A stretch of 64,000 bases of DNA from Mycolicibacterium sarraceniae (GCF_010731875.1 NZ_AP022595.1:2232001-2296000), one strand, 5' to 3'. Shown: positions 27,246 through 36,612, counted from the stretch's first letter. Numbers and translations are program-made. Notes: generated by a model not told the origin, from the letters alone.

Positions 27246-28262
27246 GTGCGATTAGGCGTGCTCGACGTGGGCAGCAATACGGTTCATCTGCTGGTGGTCG
27301 ATGCCCACCGTGGCGGGCACCCGACTCCGATGAGTTCGACGAAGGCTGCGCTGCGCCTTGCGGAGGCGATCGACGACTCCGGAAAGCTCACCCGCCGCGG
27401 CGCTGACAAGTTGGTCGACACCGTCGATGAGTTCGCCAAGATCGCCGCGAGCTCTGGCTGCGCGGATTTGATGGCCTTCGCCACCTCCGCGGTCCGCGAC
27501 GCCAAGAATTCCGAGGACGTCCTGGCGCGGGTGCTGGCCGAAACCGGGGTGAACCTGCAGGTCCTCTCGGGCGCCAACGAGTCCCGGCTGACCTTTTTGG
27601 CGGTGCGGCGCTGGTACGGGTGGAGTGCCGGACGGATCATCAACCTCGATATCGGCGGTGGCTCGCTGGAGCTGTCCAACGGTGTAGATGAGGCACCTGA
27701 GGTGGCGTTGTCGCTGCCGCTGGGTGCCGGCCGGCTCACCCGTGAGTGGCTGCCGGATGACCCGCCGGGCCGGCGTCGGGTGGCCATGCTCCGAGATTGG
27801 CTGGACAACGAGTTGGCCGAGGCCAGCGCGTTCGTCCTGGAGGCCGGCGTTCCCGATCTGGCGGTGGCGACGTCGAAAACGTTCCGCTCCCTGGCCCGCC
27901 TCACCGGTGCGGCGCCCTCGGGTGCCGGGCCCAGGGTCAAGCGGACGCTGACCGCAAACGGCTTGAGGCAGCTCATATCTTTCATCTCTAGGATGACGGC
28001 GACAGATCGTGCCGAGTTGGAGGGAGTCAGTGCCGAGCGGGCGCCACAGATCGTGGCCGGCGCTCTGGTGGCGGAGGCAAGCATGCGAGCACTCTCCTTA
28101 GAATCCGTCGACATCTGCCCGTGGGCGCTGCGCGAGGGCATCATCCTGCGCCGGCTCGACAGCGAAGCTGACGGAACTGCCCTGGTGGAAACGTCGGTGG
28201 GGGATGCTGGAAATAAGGGTTTTGATCGGTCGACTGCGGCCCGATCGAGAGGCACACGATGA
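27246..28262 (+). CDS. ppx1: Ppx/GppA exopolyphosphatase (Rv0496/PPX1-like)
   Basis: A 338-aa member of the actin-like ASKHA phosphatases. It removes terminal phosphates from polyphosphate; the mycobacterial homologue prefers short chains. Motifs: LGVLDVGSNTVHLLVVDA at the N-terminus, the glycine loop INLDIGGGSLEL, and the catalytic Glu region in SGANESRLTF. GTG 27246 is the start because the GSNTVH phosphate-1 motif must lie near the N-terminus. Its stop overlaps the next start (ATGA). Proximity to senX3-regX3 fits phosphate metabolism. Confidence 0.88.
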   Translation: MRLGVLDVGSNTVHLLVVDAHRGGHPTPMSSTKAALRLAEAIDDSGKLTRRGADKLVDTVDEFAKIAASSGCADLMAFATSAVRDAKNSEDVLARVLAETGVNLQVLSGANESRLTFLAVRRWYGWSAGRIINLDIGGGSLELSNGVDEAPEVALSLPLGAGRLTREWLPDDPPGRRRVAMLRDWLDNELAEASAFVLEAGVPDLAVATSKTFRSLARLTGAAPSGAGPRVKRTLTANGLRQLISFISRMTATDRAELEGVSAERAPQIVAGALVAEASMRALSLESVDICPWALREGIILRRLDSEADGTALVETSVGDAGNKGFDRSTAARSRGTR

Positions 28263-29236
28263 CTGCACCAGATGACAGCGAGAACAGCCGGCCCATTTCG
28301 GTCGCCGAGCTGCTCGCCAAGAACGGAACGATCGGCTCGCCGCCGGTCGGGGGGCGGCGTCGTCGGCGGCGCGGTAACAGCGACGCGGTGACGGTCGCCG
28401 AACTGACCGGTGAGATCCCGATCATTCGGACCGGTGCGCTTCCTATCGCGCGCGATGTCGACGTCACCGACGAGCCGATCGACGAGGCGCCGGTCGATGA
28501 CGCGGCTGCCGGGGCTGCCGTCGACCAGGAGACCGCCACCAACGGATCGCCCCCCGCGGTCGAGCAGTCCGAAGAGAAGCCGGCGCGCCCGTTCGACGCA
28601 CCACCGCAGCGCGCGGACAGTCCACTGCCACGTCGTGAACGCGGCCCCGAGCGCGGCTACGACCCGCGCCCCCTGCGGAGCCCGGCGGCGGACGCAGCAA
28701 CCGATGACGCCTCCGATGCCGAACAGATGGCCTTCGACCCGCTCGACGAAGCAGCCCCTGCGCTGGATCTGGCACCTGACGAACAGGTCGCCGAGGCTGC
28801 CGAGCTGCGGTCGTATCTGCGATCCTCCGGTGGCACGCTGTTCAGCGGCCAAACGGTGGCTGACGATCTGGCCCGCCGTGGTGTCGTACTCGATGAGCAC
28901 GACGGCGGCGCGGTGGCGGAGGCAACCAACACACATACCGACGCCGCGGCGGATTTCCCCAGCGAGGGCAAGCTCACTGCGGTGTGGCGCGCCCTGTTGG
29001 TGGTCGGCCAATCGATTCTGGCGGTCGCGTTTGGCGCCGGGTTGTTCATCGCGTTCGACCAACTGTGGAGGTGGAACAACATCGTCGCGCTGGTGCTGTC
29101 GGTACTGGTCATCCTTGGCTTGGTGATCGCCGTCCGCATCGTCCGGAAAACCGAGGACATCGCCAGCACACTGATCGCGGTCGCGGTGGGCGCGCTGGTC
29201 ACGCTCGGGCCGCTGGCGCTTCTGCAGTCGACCTGA
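28259..29236 (+). CDS. Membrane protein with long acidic N-terminal domain (Rv0497-like)
   Basis: A 325-aa protein. The first ~240 residues are Asp/Glu/Pro-rich and probably disordered and cytosolic, including a basic patch GGRRRRRRGNSDAV. Three transmembrane helices close it (LLVVGQSILAVAFGAGLF, NIVALVLSVLVILGLVIAV, ASTLIAVAVGALVTLGPLAL). It overlaps ppx by 4 bp and precedes the isomerase by 7 bp, so it belongs to that operon. Function unknown. Confidence 0.8.
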   Translation: MTAPDDSENSRPISVAELLAKNGTIGSPPVGGRRRRRRGNSDAVTVAELTGEIPIIRTGALPIARDVDVTDEPIDEAPVDDAAAGAAVDQETATNGSPPAVEQSEEKPARPFDAPPQRADSPLPRRERGPERGYDPRPLRSPAADAATDDASDAEQMAFDPLDEAAPALDLAPDEQVAEAAELRSYLRSSGGTLFSGQTVADDLARRGVVLDEHDGGAVAEATNTHTDAAADFPSEGKLTAVWRALLVVGQSILAVAFGAGLFIAFDQLWRWNNIVALVLSVLVILGLVIAVRIVRKTEDIASTLIAVAVGALVTLGPLALLQST

Positions 29237-29243
29237 TTGATCA

Positions 29244-30089
29244 GTGCGCCCCGCAATCAAGGTCGGTCTGTCGACGGCCTCGGTCTATCCGCTGAGGACC
29301 GAGGCCGCTTTCGAGTACGCGGCCGAATTGGGTTATGACGGTGTCGAACTCATGGTGTGGGCCGAGACGGTCAGCCAGGACATCGGGGCGATCGCGAAGC
29401 TGTCGCGCCGCTACAACATGCCGGTGTTGTCGGTGCATGCGCCGTGTCTGCTGATCTCCCAACGGGTCTGGGGGGCCAACCCCATCCCGAAGCTGACCCG
29501 CAGTGTGCAAGCCGCGGAGCGGCTCGGCGCGCAGACCGTGGTGGTGCACCCGCCATTCCGGTGGCAGCGCCGCTATGCCGACGGGTTCAGCGAACAGGTC
29601 GCCGAGCTGGAAAGCCACACCGATGTGCTGGTCGCGGTGGAGAACATGTTCCCATTCCGGACCGATCGATTCTTCGGCTCCGGGGATCCGTCGATCGAGC
29701 GGATGCGCAAGCGCGGTGGCCGTCCCGGAGCTGGGATATCGGCGTTCGCGCCGTCCTATGACCCGCTCGATGGCGATCACGCCCACTACACGCTGGACCT
29801 GTCGCACACCGCCACGGCCGGCACCGACGCCCTGGACATGGCCGAGCGGATGGGGTCCGGATTGGTGCACCTGCATCTGTGCGACGGCAACGGTGCCTCC
29901 ACCGATGAGCACCTGGTGCCCGGTCGGGGAACACAACCCACCGTCGAGGTGTGCCAGATGCTGGCGGCCAGTGATTTCACCGGGCATGTGATCCTCGAGG
30001 TCACCACCTCGGGTGCGCGCACCAAGGCCGAGCGAGAGGCGCTTCTGGTCGATTCGCTTCAGTTCGCGCGCACGCATTTGTTGCGTTGA
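29244..30089 (+). CDS. Sugar phosphate isomerase/epimerase-like TIM-barrel protein (Rv0498-like)
   Basis: A 281-aa xylose-isomerase/endonuclease IV-type barrel. Metal-ligand strands are visible in order: YDGVELMVW, LSVHAPC, VVVHPPFRWQRRYADGF, LVAVENMF, YTLDLSHTA, VHLHLCDGN, HLVPGRG and VILEV. These His/Glu/Asp positions suit a divalent-metal enzyme. Starts at GTG 29244. It is in the ppx operon. Substrate not determinable. Confidence 0.8.
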   Translation: MRPAIKVGLSTASVYPLRTEAAFEYAAELGYDGVELMVWAETVSQDIGAIAKLSRRYNMPVLSVHAPCLLISQRVWGANPIPKLTRSVQAAERLGAQTVVVHPPFRWQRRYADGFSEQVAELESHTDVLVAVENMFPFRTDRFFGSGDPSIERMRKRGGRPGAGISAFAPSYDPLDGDHAHYTLDLSHTATAGTDALDMAERMGSGLVHLHLCDGNGASTDEHLVPGRGTQPTVEVCQMLAASDFTGHVILEVTTSGARTKAEREALLVDSLQFARTHLLR

Positions 30090-30104
30090 GCGAGAGAGGC
30101 ATTG

Positions 30105-30902
30105 ATGTACCCCCGGTTCGACGATGTGATGGCGTTACAGCCGACTGATGGCGGCTTCGAAGCAAACCTCAACGAGCACTGGACAATTGGGCCCAAGATC
30201 CACGGCGGTGTGATGTTGGCGCTGTGCGCCAAGGCTGCTCGTGAGGCGTACGCTCACGCGGCCTTTGAACCCGTCGCGGTATCGGCCGATTTCCTGTCCG
30301 CGCCCGACCCCGGACCCGTGCGGTTGACCACGACCGTGCAGAAGCGCGGTCGTCGTATCGGGCTGGTCGACGTGGAGCTGTCCCAGGGGGGACGCACCTG
30401 CGTGCGCACTGTCGTCACGCTCGGTGACCCCGAGCACCACGTCGAGCCGTTGTTATCGGCTAATCCGGTGACCGCGCTGATGAGCGTCGAGCCGCCCGCG
30501 CATATCGAGCCGATCGGCCCGGGGCATCCGGCGGCGGCGATCAACAACCTCGCACGCGGCTGCGATATCCGTCCGGAGTTGGCCGAGACCGTCAATGCGG
30601 CGGGCGCTCCGGTGTTCACGATCTGGGTTCGACCCAAGGAGGGGCCGGTCGATGTGTTGTTCGCGCTGATGTGCGGCGACATCTCGGTGCCGGTCTGCTA
30701 CGCGGTGAACCGTCGGGGCTGGGCACCCACGGTGCAGATCACCGCCTACCTCCGGGGCCTGCCCGACGACGGCTGGCTGCGGGTGGCGTGTACGACCACC
30801 CAGATCGGCCAGGACTGGTTCGACGAGGACCACACCGTGGTCGACAGTGCGGGACGCATCATCGTGCAGACCCGTCAACTGGCCTTGGTGCCCGCCCACT
30901 AA
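30105..30902 (+). CDS. Double hot-dog thioesterase family protein (Rv0499-like)
   Basis: A 265-aa acyl-CoA thioesterase-like protein. The segment HWTIGPKIHGGVMLALCAKAAREA matches the hot-dog central helix of TesB/4HBT-type thioesterases, and VSADFLSAPDPGPVRLTT the following strands. A second hot-dog repeat (WAPTVQITAYLRGLPDDGWLRV) is in the C-terminal half. ATG 30105 is chosen over the adjacent TTG. Acyl chain preference unknown. It is followed by proC after 31 bp. Confidence 0.75.
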   Translation: MYPRFDDVMALQPTDGGFEANLNEHWTIGPKIHGGVMLALCAKAAREAYAHAAFEPVAVSADFLSAPDPGPVRLTTTVQKRGRRIGLVDVELSQGGRTCVRTVVTLGDPEHHVEPLLSANPVTALMSVEPPAHIEPIGPGHPAAAINNLARGCDIRPELAETVNAAGAPVFTIWVRPKEGPVDVLFALMCGDISVPVCYAVNRRGWAPTVQITAYLRGLPDDGWLRVACTTTQIGQDWFDEDHTVVDSAGRIIVQTRQLALVPAH

Positions 30903-30933
30903 TGATTGCTCTGGCCCGCTAGGGTCTTGCGAC

Positions 30934-31797
30934 ATGGCCAGAATCGCGATCATCGGCGGCGGCAGTATGGGCGAGGCGATCCTTGCCGGACTCCTTCGAG
31001 CGGGCCGGCAGGTCAAGGACCTCGTGGTGTCGGAGCGGATGCCGGAGCGTGCCCGCTACCTGGGCGAGACGTACTCGGTTCGGATGGCGACCGTCGCCGA
31101 GGCGGTGGAAACCGCCGCGTTCGTGATCGTCGCTGTGAAACCGGCCGACGTCGAGTCGGTTGTCAGCGAGATCGCCGACGCGGCTGCGCAGGCCGAGAGC
31201 GACACCGTCGAACAGGTCTTCGTCACCGTCGTCGCGGGTGTGACGATCGGCTTCTACGAGGCCCGGCTGCCCGCTGGCTCACCGGTGGTCCGGGTGATGC
31301 CCAACGCCCCGGCATTGGTCGGTGCCGGCGTCAGCGCGCTTGCTGCGGGCCGGTTTGCCACTCCTGAGCAGCTCGCCGGCGTCGCCGCGGTGTTCAAGTG
31401 CGTGGGCGACGTGCTGACCGTGCCGGAAAGCCAGCTCGATGCGGTTACGGCGGTCTCCGGTTCGGGGCCCGCGTATTTCTTTCTTTTCGTCGAAGCCGTG
31501 GTCGACGCGGCGGTCGCCAACGGCCTGAGTCGGGCCGTCGCGACCGATCTCGCGGTGCAGACGATGGCCGGATCGGCGGCCATGCTCCTGGAACGCCTCG
31601 ACAGCCAGCGTGCGGCTGGCGAAGACAGCGGCCTCGATACTTCTGCGGCGCGGCTTCGGGCGATGGTTACCTCCCCGGGCGGGACCACTGCCGCTGGCCT
31701 GCGGGAACTCGAACGGGGTGGGGTGCGGGCGGCCGTCGCCGCTGCCGTCGACGCCGCGAAAACACGCTCTGAGCAGCTAGGAATTACAGCAGAGTAG
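30934..31797 (+). CDS. proC: Pyrroline-5-carboxylate reductase
   Basis: A 287-aa ProC that reduces pyrroline-5-carboxylate to proline with NAD(P)H. The Rossmann motif IAIIGGGSMGEAILAGLL is at residue 4, VKPADV and VRVMPNAPALVGAG in the middle, and the C-terminal signature MVTSPGGTTAAGLRELE with the substrate-binding Ser/Thr is intact. Size matches the family. Start ATG 30934. Confidence 0.95.
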   Translation: MARIAIIGGGSMGEAILAGLLRAGRQVKDLVVSERMPERARYLGETYSVRMATVAEAVETAAFVIVAVKPADVESVVSEIADAAAQAESDTVEQVFVTVVAGVTIGFYEARLPAGSPVVRVMPNAPALVGAGVSALAAGRFATPEQLAGVAAVFKCVGDVLTVPESQLDAVTAVSGSGPAYFFLFVEAVVDAAVANGLSRAVATDLAVQTMAGSAAMLLERLDSQRAAGEDSGLDTSAARLRAMVTSPGGTTAAGLRELERGGVRAAVAAAVDAAKTRSEQLGITAE

Positions 31798-31936
31798 TTC
31801 AGGGAATTTCTGATGGATCTACCCACACCCGTCGCAGTAACCCCATCCGCCACGCTATTCTCCTCGTGTATGCACGGCTCGGGTGCCAGCGGTGGGGAAG
31901 CCGCTGGAACTGCTGTGCCTGACGGATTGGGTTGCG

Positions 31937-32200
31937 ATGACGTCTATGAACGGGCCATCGGCGCGGGATTCGGCTGGAAAATCGGCGCGGGATGCCGGCG
32001 GCGCCGACAGCCCGCCGGCCGCCAGAGCGCAGTTTCTGACCGTCGCCGAAGTGGCTGCCCTGATGCGGGTCAGCAAGATGACGGTGTACCGCCTGGTACA
32101 CAACGGCGAGCTGCCTGCGGTGCGGGTGGGTCGTTCATTCCGGGTGCATGCCAAGGCCGTCCACGACTTGCTGGAGACGTCGTACTTCGACGCAGGCTAG
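31937..32200 (+). CDS. Excisionase-type HTH protein (Rv0500A-like)
   Basis: An 87-aa MerR/excisionase-like DNA-binding protein. The motif QFLTVAEVAALMRVSKMTVYRLV followed by GELPAVRVGRSFRVHAKAV is the standard helix-wing pair. ATG 31937 is preferred because the family N-terminus is short; the frame opens earlier but that part is not protein-like. Conserved in mycobacteria next to the bS22 gene despite the excisionase name, so it is a chromosomal regulator rather than a phage relic. Targets unknown. Confidence 0.82.
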   Translation: MTSMNGPSARDSAGKSARDAGGADSPPAARAQFLTVAEVAALMRVSKMTVYRLVHNGELPAVRVGRSFRVHAKAVHDLLETSYFDAG

Positions 32201-32350
32201 TCACTCTGCACAAGCGCTGATCGGCAACTCGTCAGTCGCTGTTCGCGTAGAGGCCGTTTTCCGTTCCGCATGCCTGCTTAGGTAAGGTGTCCGGGACACA
32301 GACAAGCCTGCTCTGGTGCAGGCAATGCAAAGGTTTAGGTAGCGGATTTC

Positions 32351-32452
32351 ATGGGTTCAGTCATCAAGAAGCGGCGCAAGCGCATGTCGAAGAAGAAGCA
32401 CCGCAAGCTGCTGCGTCGTACCCGGGTCCAGCGCAGAAAACTCGGCAAGTAG
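32351..32452 (+). CDS. Small ribosomal subunit protein bS22
   Basis: A 33-aa, extremely basic peptide ([18 protein letters not shown], then [15 protein letters not shown]). It belongs to the AURKAIP1/COX24 family and corresponds to the actinobacterial 30S protein bS22 (Rv0500B), seen in mycobacterial ribosome structures. Too short for standard ORF cut-offs. A possible -10 (TAAGGT, 32283-32288) lies upstream, leaving a leader of about 60 bases. Confidence 0.92.
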
Positions 32453-32534
32453 TTCCGCTGCCGGGACTGGACTCTTCCCAGCCCGGCAGATCTGGAGCCA
32501 GGCCGGGCTTAAGTTCGGCCGATAGGCTGTCCTG

Positions 32535-33608
32535 ATGGATTCCGGCGGTATCGACACCGAGGCCCCGCACTACCCGAAGGTTGTGCTGGTCACGGGGGCG
32601 TGCCGGTTTCTCGGCGGGTATCTGACCGCGCGGTTGGTGCAGAACCCGTTGATCAACAAGGTCATCGCGGTCGACGCCGTCGCGCCGAGCAAGGACATGC
32701 TGCGCCGGATGGGCCGGGCTGAGTTCGTGCGCGCCGATATTCGAAACCCGTTTATCGCCAAGGTGATTCGAAACGGCGAAGTCGACACCGTCGTGCATGC
32801 CTCGGCGGCTTCCTACTCCCCGCGCTCGGGTGGTCGCGCGACGTTGAAAGAGATCAACGTCATGGGCGCCATGCAGTTGTTCGCGGCCTGTCAGAAGGCG
32901 CCGTCGGTGCGCCGGGTGATCCTGAAGTCGACGTCTGAGGTTTACGGCTCGCACGCCCACGACCCGGTGGCCTACACCGAGGACAGCAGTAGCCAGCGCC
33001 CGCCGGGCGAAGGCTTCGCGCGCGACAGCATCGATATCGAGGGCTACGTGCGTGGGCTGGGCCGGCGTCGGCCCGATATCGCCGTCACGATCCTGCGGCT
33101 GGCCAACATGATCGGCCCGGCGATGGATACCGCGCTGTCGCGTTATCTGGCGGGTCCGCTGGTGACCACGGTGCTCGGCCACGACGCGCGGTTGCAGCTG
33201 CTGCACGAGCAGGACGCGCTGGGCGCGCTGGAGCGCGCCACGATGGCGGGTAAATCGGGCACCTTCAACATCGGAGCCGACGGTGTGATCATGATGTCGC
33301 AGGCAATCCGCCGTTCCGGCCGGGTTGCGGTTCCGTTGCCGAATTCCGGCGTTTGGGCACTGTATTCGTTGCGACGGACGGGCCGGCCTTCCGACCTCAA
33401 CCGTGACCAGATGGATTGGCTAAGTTACGGCCGCGTCATGGACACCGCGAGGATGCGCTCCGAGTTGGGGTTTGCGCCGAAATGGACGACGATAGAGGCC
33501 TTCGACGATTACGTGCGTGGCCGAGGTCTGACCCCGATCATCGACCCGAACTGGGTACGCTCTTTGGAGAGACGCGCGGTCGCCGTTGCGCAGCGATGGG
33601 GCGGCTGA
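32535..33608 (+). CDS. galE2: NAD-dependent epimerase/dehydratase-like protein (GalE2/Rv0501-like)
   Basis: A 357-aa extended SDR. The dinucleotide motif is atypical: VLVTGACRFLGGYLTARL (usually TGGAGFIG). DAVAPSKDML, ADIRN, VHASAAS and STSEVYGSHAHDP follow the family order. At the expected YxxxK position the sequence is GYVRGLGRRRPD, without the lysine, so classical epimerase chemistry is doubtful. It is conserved beside the acyltransferase gene and may act in envelope lipid or glycan processing; inference only. Confidence 0.75.
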   Translation: MDSGGIDTEAPHYPKVVLVTGACRFLGGYLTARLVQNPLINKVIAVDAVAPSKDMLRRMGRAEFVRADIRNPFIAKVIRNGEVDTVVHASAASYSPRSGGRATLKEINVMGAMQLFAACQKAPSVRRVILKSTSEVYGSHAHDPVAYTEDSSSQRPPGEGFARDSIDIEGYVRGLGRRRPDIAVTILRLANMIGPAMDTALSRYLAGPLVTTVLGHDARLQLLHEQDALGALERATMAGKSGTFNIGADGVIMMSQAIRRSGRVAVPLPNSGVWALYSLRRTGRPSDLNRDQMDWLSYGRVMDTARMRSELGFAPKWTTIEAFDDYVRGRGLTPIIDPNWVRSLERRAVAVAQRWGG

Positions 33609-33639
33609 TGAGCCGATGGTTGGGGAGAAGGTAGCCGAC

Positions 33640-34704
33640 GTGGCGGGTGAATCCAAGGCGAAAGTGATTCCGCTGCACTCAAATTCGACGCGTGTCGCGG
33701 CCGCTCGGAGGGCTGCGCAGCGAGCCGAGGCGGCGCGCCGGCATCCCTCGCTGCTGGCGGATCCGGGCACCCGTGCGTCGGCGGCGGATATCGCCGCTGT
33801 GGTCCGGGAAATCGATGCCCGGCGCGGTACGAGCACAATTGGGGCTTCCGCAGAGGCCCCGAATGAACTGGCACAACGCATTTCGGCGATTGCCGATTTC
33901 GTATCCAAGCGGCTGTCCGGCGATTACACGGTCGACGAATTCGGTTTCGATCCGCAGTTCAACAACGCGCTCGTCATGCCTTTGCTGCGCTTCTTTTTCC
34001 AGAATTGGTTCCGGGTCGAGGTCAGCGGCATCGAAAACCTCCCGAAGAATGGTGCCGGGCTGCTCGTCGCCAATCACGCCGGGACGTTGCCGTTCGACGG
34101 GTTGATGTTGTCGGTCGCGGTGCACGACCATCACCCGAACAACCGGGACTTGCGGTTACTGGCAGCCGACATGGTGTTCGACATGCCGATGATGGGCCCG
34201 ATCGCCCGCAAGGCCGGCCACACGATGGCCTCCACCGTCGATGCCCACCGGCTGTTGGTCGGCGGCGAATTGACGGCCGTTTTTCCGGAGGGCTACAAGG
34301 GGTTGGGCAAACCCTTCAAGGATCGCTACAAGCTGCAGCGATTCGGTCGCGGCGGTTTCGTCTCGGCGGCGCTGCGCACCAAGGCGCCGATCATCCCGTG
34401 CTCGATCGTCGGATCCGAGGAGATCTACCCGATGATCGCCGATGTGAAGTTGCTCGCCCGGGTGCTGGGGTTGCCCTACTTCCCGATCACGCCGCTGTTC
34501 CCGCTGGCCGGCCCGATCGGGCTGGTGCCGCTTCCGTCCAAGTGGCACATCGCCTTTGGTGAGCCGATCGAGACTGCTGACTACGACGACACCGCGGCCG
34601 ACGATCCGATGGTCACCTTCGATCTCACCGACCAGGTCCGCGAGACCATCCAGCAGACGCTCTACCAGTTGCTGACCAAACGTCGCAATACGTTCTTGGG
34701 CTGA
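33640..34704 (+). CDS. PlsC-like acyltransferase (Rv0502-like)
   Basis: About 354 aa. An N-terminal basic/Ala-rich segment leads into an acyltransferase domain: FFQNWFRVEVSGIENLP, the catalytic NHAGTLPFDG, and the substrate-binding VFPEGYKGLGKPFKDRYK, with PIIPCSIVGSEEIYP later. GTG 33640 is favoured because GGGAGAAGG lies about 9 bases upstream; ATG 33616 would add eight residues. It directly follows the epimerase-like gene. The acceptor lipid is not determined. Confidence 0.82.
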   Translation: MAGESKAKVIPLHSNSTRVAAARRAAQRAEAARRHPSLLADPGTRASAADIAAVVREIDARRGTSTIGASAEAPNELAQRISAIADFVSKRLSGDYTVDEFGFDPQFNNALVMPLLRFFFQNWFRVEVSGIENLPKNGAGLLVANHAGTLPFDGLMLSVAVHDHHPNNRDLRLLAADMVFDMPMMGPIARKAGHTMASTVDAHRLLVGGELTAVFPEGYKGLGKPFKDRYKLQRFGRGGFVSAALRTKAPIIPCSIVGSEEIYPMIADVKLLARVLGLPYFPITPLFPLAGPIGLVPLPSKWHIAFGEPIETADYDDTAADDPMVTFDLTDQVRETIQQTLYQLLTKRRNTFLG

Positions 34705-34715
34705 GCGGCCCGGAC

Positions 34716-35228
34716 TCAGCGCGGGGTTTGCTTGCCCAGCGCCGCCGCGGCGATCGCCGCGACCTGAGCATTGGTCTGTTCGTCGCTCTCGGCTTCGCCG
34801 ATCATTGTCACGATTGTGGTCATCACCGGTTTGCCGTCTTCGTCGGTGACCTCACTGCGCAATTCGGTGATGACGGTGCCGAATGATTCGACCACCGAGT
34901 CCAGCCAGGAATCGAAGAACAATTTGTCGCCGGCCACGATTGCCCGATGGAAACGGATCTTCTGGTCGCGGTGAATGACCCGGGCGATATTGATGCCCAC
35001 ATCGAAGTTCCGGAAGATGTCGAGCTGCACCTGACGTCCCGCGATCGCGATGAATGTCAGGGGGGCGACCACGTCGGTGTAACCGGCGGCCCTGGCTGCT
35101 TCCTCGTCGAAGTGCAGCTCATTGTCGGACTGGATCGCGTTGGCATACTCCCGGATCTTCTCCCGGCCGACCAGGTAATAGTCCGGGTAACGGTAGTGCG
35201 TTCCGATGATGTCGCTGGCGATTGACAC
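34716..35228 (-). CDS. MaoC-like N-terminal dehydratase (HadA-like, Rv0504c-like)
   Basis: A 170-aa single hot-dog protein of the FAS1-like dehydratase/UPF0336 family. [23 protein letters not shown] is the characteristic N-terminal signature and [11 protein letters not shown] the central helix. HadA/HadC subunits of the mycolic acid FAS-II dehydratase share this fold, but they lack the catalytic Asp-His pair and act with HadB; no HadB partner is nearby. Start ATG 35228. Confidence 0.75.
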   Translation of the reverse strand: MSIASDIIGTHYRYPDYYLVGREKIREYANAIQSDNELHFDEEAARAAGYTDVVAPLTFIAIAGRQVQLDIFRNFDVGINIARVIHRDQKIRFHRAIVAGDKLFFDSWLDSVVESFGTVITELRSEVTDEDGKPVMTTIVTMIGEAESDEQTNAQVAAIAAAALGKQTPR

Positions 35229-35284
35229 TCGGCGAGCCTATCAGCGGGTATTGCGCCGATGCGGGGCGCTTCGTGCGCCCGGCG

Positions 35285-36214
35285 TCAGCGTCGACGCGAT
35301 ACGGCCGCCGCGAGCGCCCCGCCGATCGCCCCGAGTGCCAGTGCCGAGGGGACGCCGATGCGCGCCGCCTTGCGTGCGGTCCGGAAATCGCGGATCTCCC
35401 AGCCGCGCTCGCGCGCGAGCTCACGCAGGTTGGCATCCGGGTTGATGGCCACCGCCGTTCCCACCAGGGACAGCATCGGCACATCGTTATAACTGTCGGA
35501 ATAGGCCGTACAGCGCTTGAGGTTGAGCCCCTCGCGGATGGCCAGCTGTCGCACCGCATGCGCCTTGCCGACCCCGTGCAGGATGTCGCCGACCAGGCGG
35601 CCGGTGAACACCCCGTTCTCGGATTCCGCCACGGTGCCCAGCGCACCGGTCAAGCCCAGCCGGCGGGCGATCGTGGCGGCCAGCTCGAAGGGCGTGGCGG
35701 TGACCAACCACACCTGCTGACCGGCATCTAGATGCATCTGCGCCAGCGCCCGGGTGCCGGGCCAGATCTTGTCGGCGATGATCTCGTCGTAGATCTCCTC
35801 GCCGACCGCGATGAGCTCGGCGGTCGAACGGCCTTCGATGAAGGCGAGTGCCTTGCGCCTACCCTCGGCGACATCCTCGCTGTTCTCCCTGCCGGTCAGC
35901 TGAAACTTGGCCTGCGCGTAGATGAATTTCGCCATATCGGCATAGGTGAAGTACTTGCGGGCAGCCAGGCCGCGGCCGAAATGCACCAGCGAAGAGCCCT
36001 GCACCAGCGTGTTGTCCACATCGAAGAATGCTGCTGCGGTGAGGTCGGCGGGCGGCGGTTCCGCCGGCCCGGCGGCCTGAGCCTTCGGCTCGCGATGCGC
36101 TGCCATGCTGGCGTCGCGCGCTACGGCGCTGGCCTGCTCGGCAATCAACTCGTCGACGGCCCGCTCGGCGCTCGCGTCGCCCGCGAGTTCCTGCTCGTGG
36201 TCCCCGGACGCCAT
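35285..36214 (-). CDS. serB1: HAD-IB phosphatase (SerB1/Rv0505c-like)
   Basis: A 309-aa HAD hydrolase. The nucleophile motif [14 protein letters not shown] starts near residue 63, the second motif lies in [12 protein letters not shown], and the metal motif reads [17 protein letters not shown]-terminal hydrophobic stretch ([19 protein letters not shown]) suggests membrane association. The annotation as phosphoserine phosphatase is traditional; some relatives act on other phosphomonoesters. ATG 36214; divergent from the glutaredoxin-like gene. Confidence 0.8.
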   Translation of the reverse strand: MASGDHEQELAGDASAERAVDELIAEQASAVARDASMAAHREPKAQAAGPAEPPPADLTAAAFFDVDNTLVQGSSLVHFGRGLAARKYFTYADMAKFIYAQAKFQLTGRENSEDVAEGRRKALAFIEGRSTAELIAVGEEIYDEIIADKIWPGTRALAQMHLDAGQQVWLVTATPFELAATIARRLGLTGALGTVAESENGVFTGRLVGDILHGVGKAHAVRQLAIREGLNLKRCTAYSDSYNDVPMLSLVGTAVAINPDANLRELARERGWEIRDFRTARKAARIGVPSALALGAIGGALAAAVSRRR

Positions 36215-36244
36215 GGGATCACCCTAACTGCGACACTGGTTCGG

Positions 36245-36505
36245 GTGAGCCGCGCACACGTCGAGCTGTTGACCCGGGCCGGGTGCACCATCTGCGAACA
36301 GGTCCACGACCGGCTTACTGGGCTGTCCGCCGAGCTCGATTTCGAGCTGTCGGTCACCGATGTGGACGACGCGGCCGCGGCCGGCAACAGTGCGCTTCGA
36401 GCAGAATTCGGCGACCGCCTGCCCGTCGTCCTGCTCGACGGCAGCGAGCACAGCTACTGGGATGTCGACGTTCCGCGGCTACGCGCCGATCTCTCGCAGC
36501 GGTGA
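36245..36505 (+). CDS. Glutaredoxin-like protein (Rv0508-like)
   Basis: An 86-aa thioredoxin-fold protein of the DUF836/glutaredoxin-like family. The redox motif is LLTRAGCTICEQVHDRL with CxxC at residues 13-16, and RLPVVLLDG supplies the cis-proline. GTG 36245 is the start; the longer upstream frame is antisense to serB1. It precedes hemA by about 108 bp, as in M. tuberculosis. Confidence 0.82.
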   Translation: MSRAHVELLTRAGCTICEQVHDRLTGLSAELDFELSVTDVDDAAAAGNSALRAEFGDRLPVVLLDGSEHSYWDVDVPRLRADLSQR

Positions 36506-36566
36506 ACAACCGCTGGAATTTGGCCAGCTGCCTGCGCACCGTTTACCGTGGAAGTAAGTTTCACTA

Positions 36567-36580
36567 ACGGAACATTCCGT
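36567..36580 (+). promoter_or_regulatory. ACGGAACATTCCGT palindrome upstream of hemA
   Basis: Perfect 6-bp arms ACGGAA and TTCCGT around CA, 33 bp before the hemA start. It resembles an operator for a dimeric repressor. No mycobacterial regulator is recognised for this sequence. Confidence 0.45.
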
Positions 36581-36612
36581 GACAGCAAGGGAGCGGGCCA
36601 GGTGATCGTGCC

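Noticed and set aside
27284..29260. 658-aa minus-strand open frame opposite ppx and the Rv0497-like gene
   Set aside because: Low-complexity and antisense to two genes with clear motifs.
35732..36244. Long N-terminal extension of the glutaredoxin-like frame
   Set aside because: It is antisense to serB1; the thioredoxin fold begins at GTG 36245.
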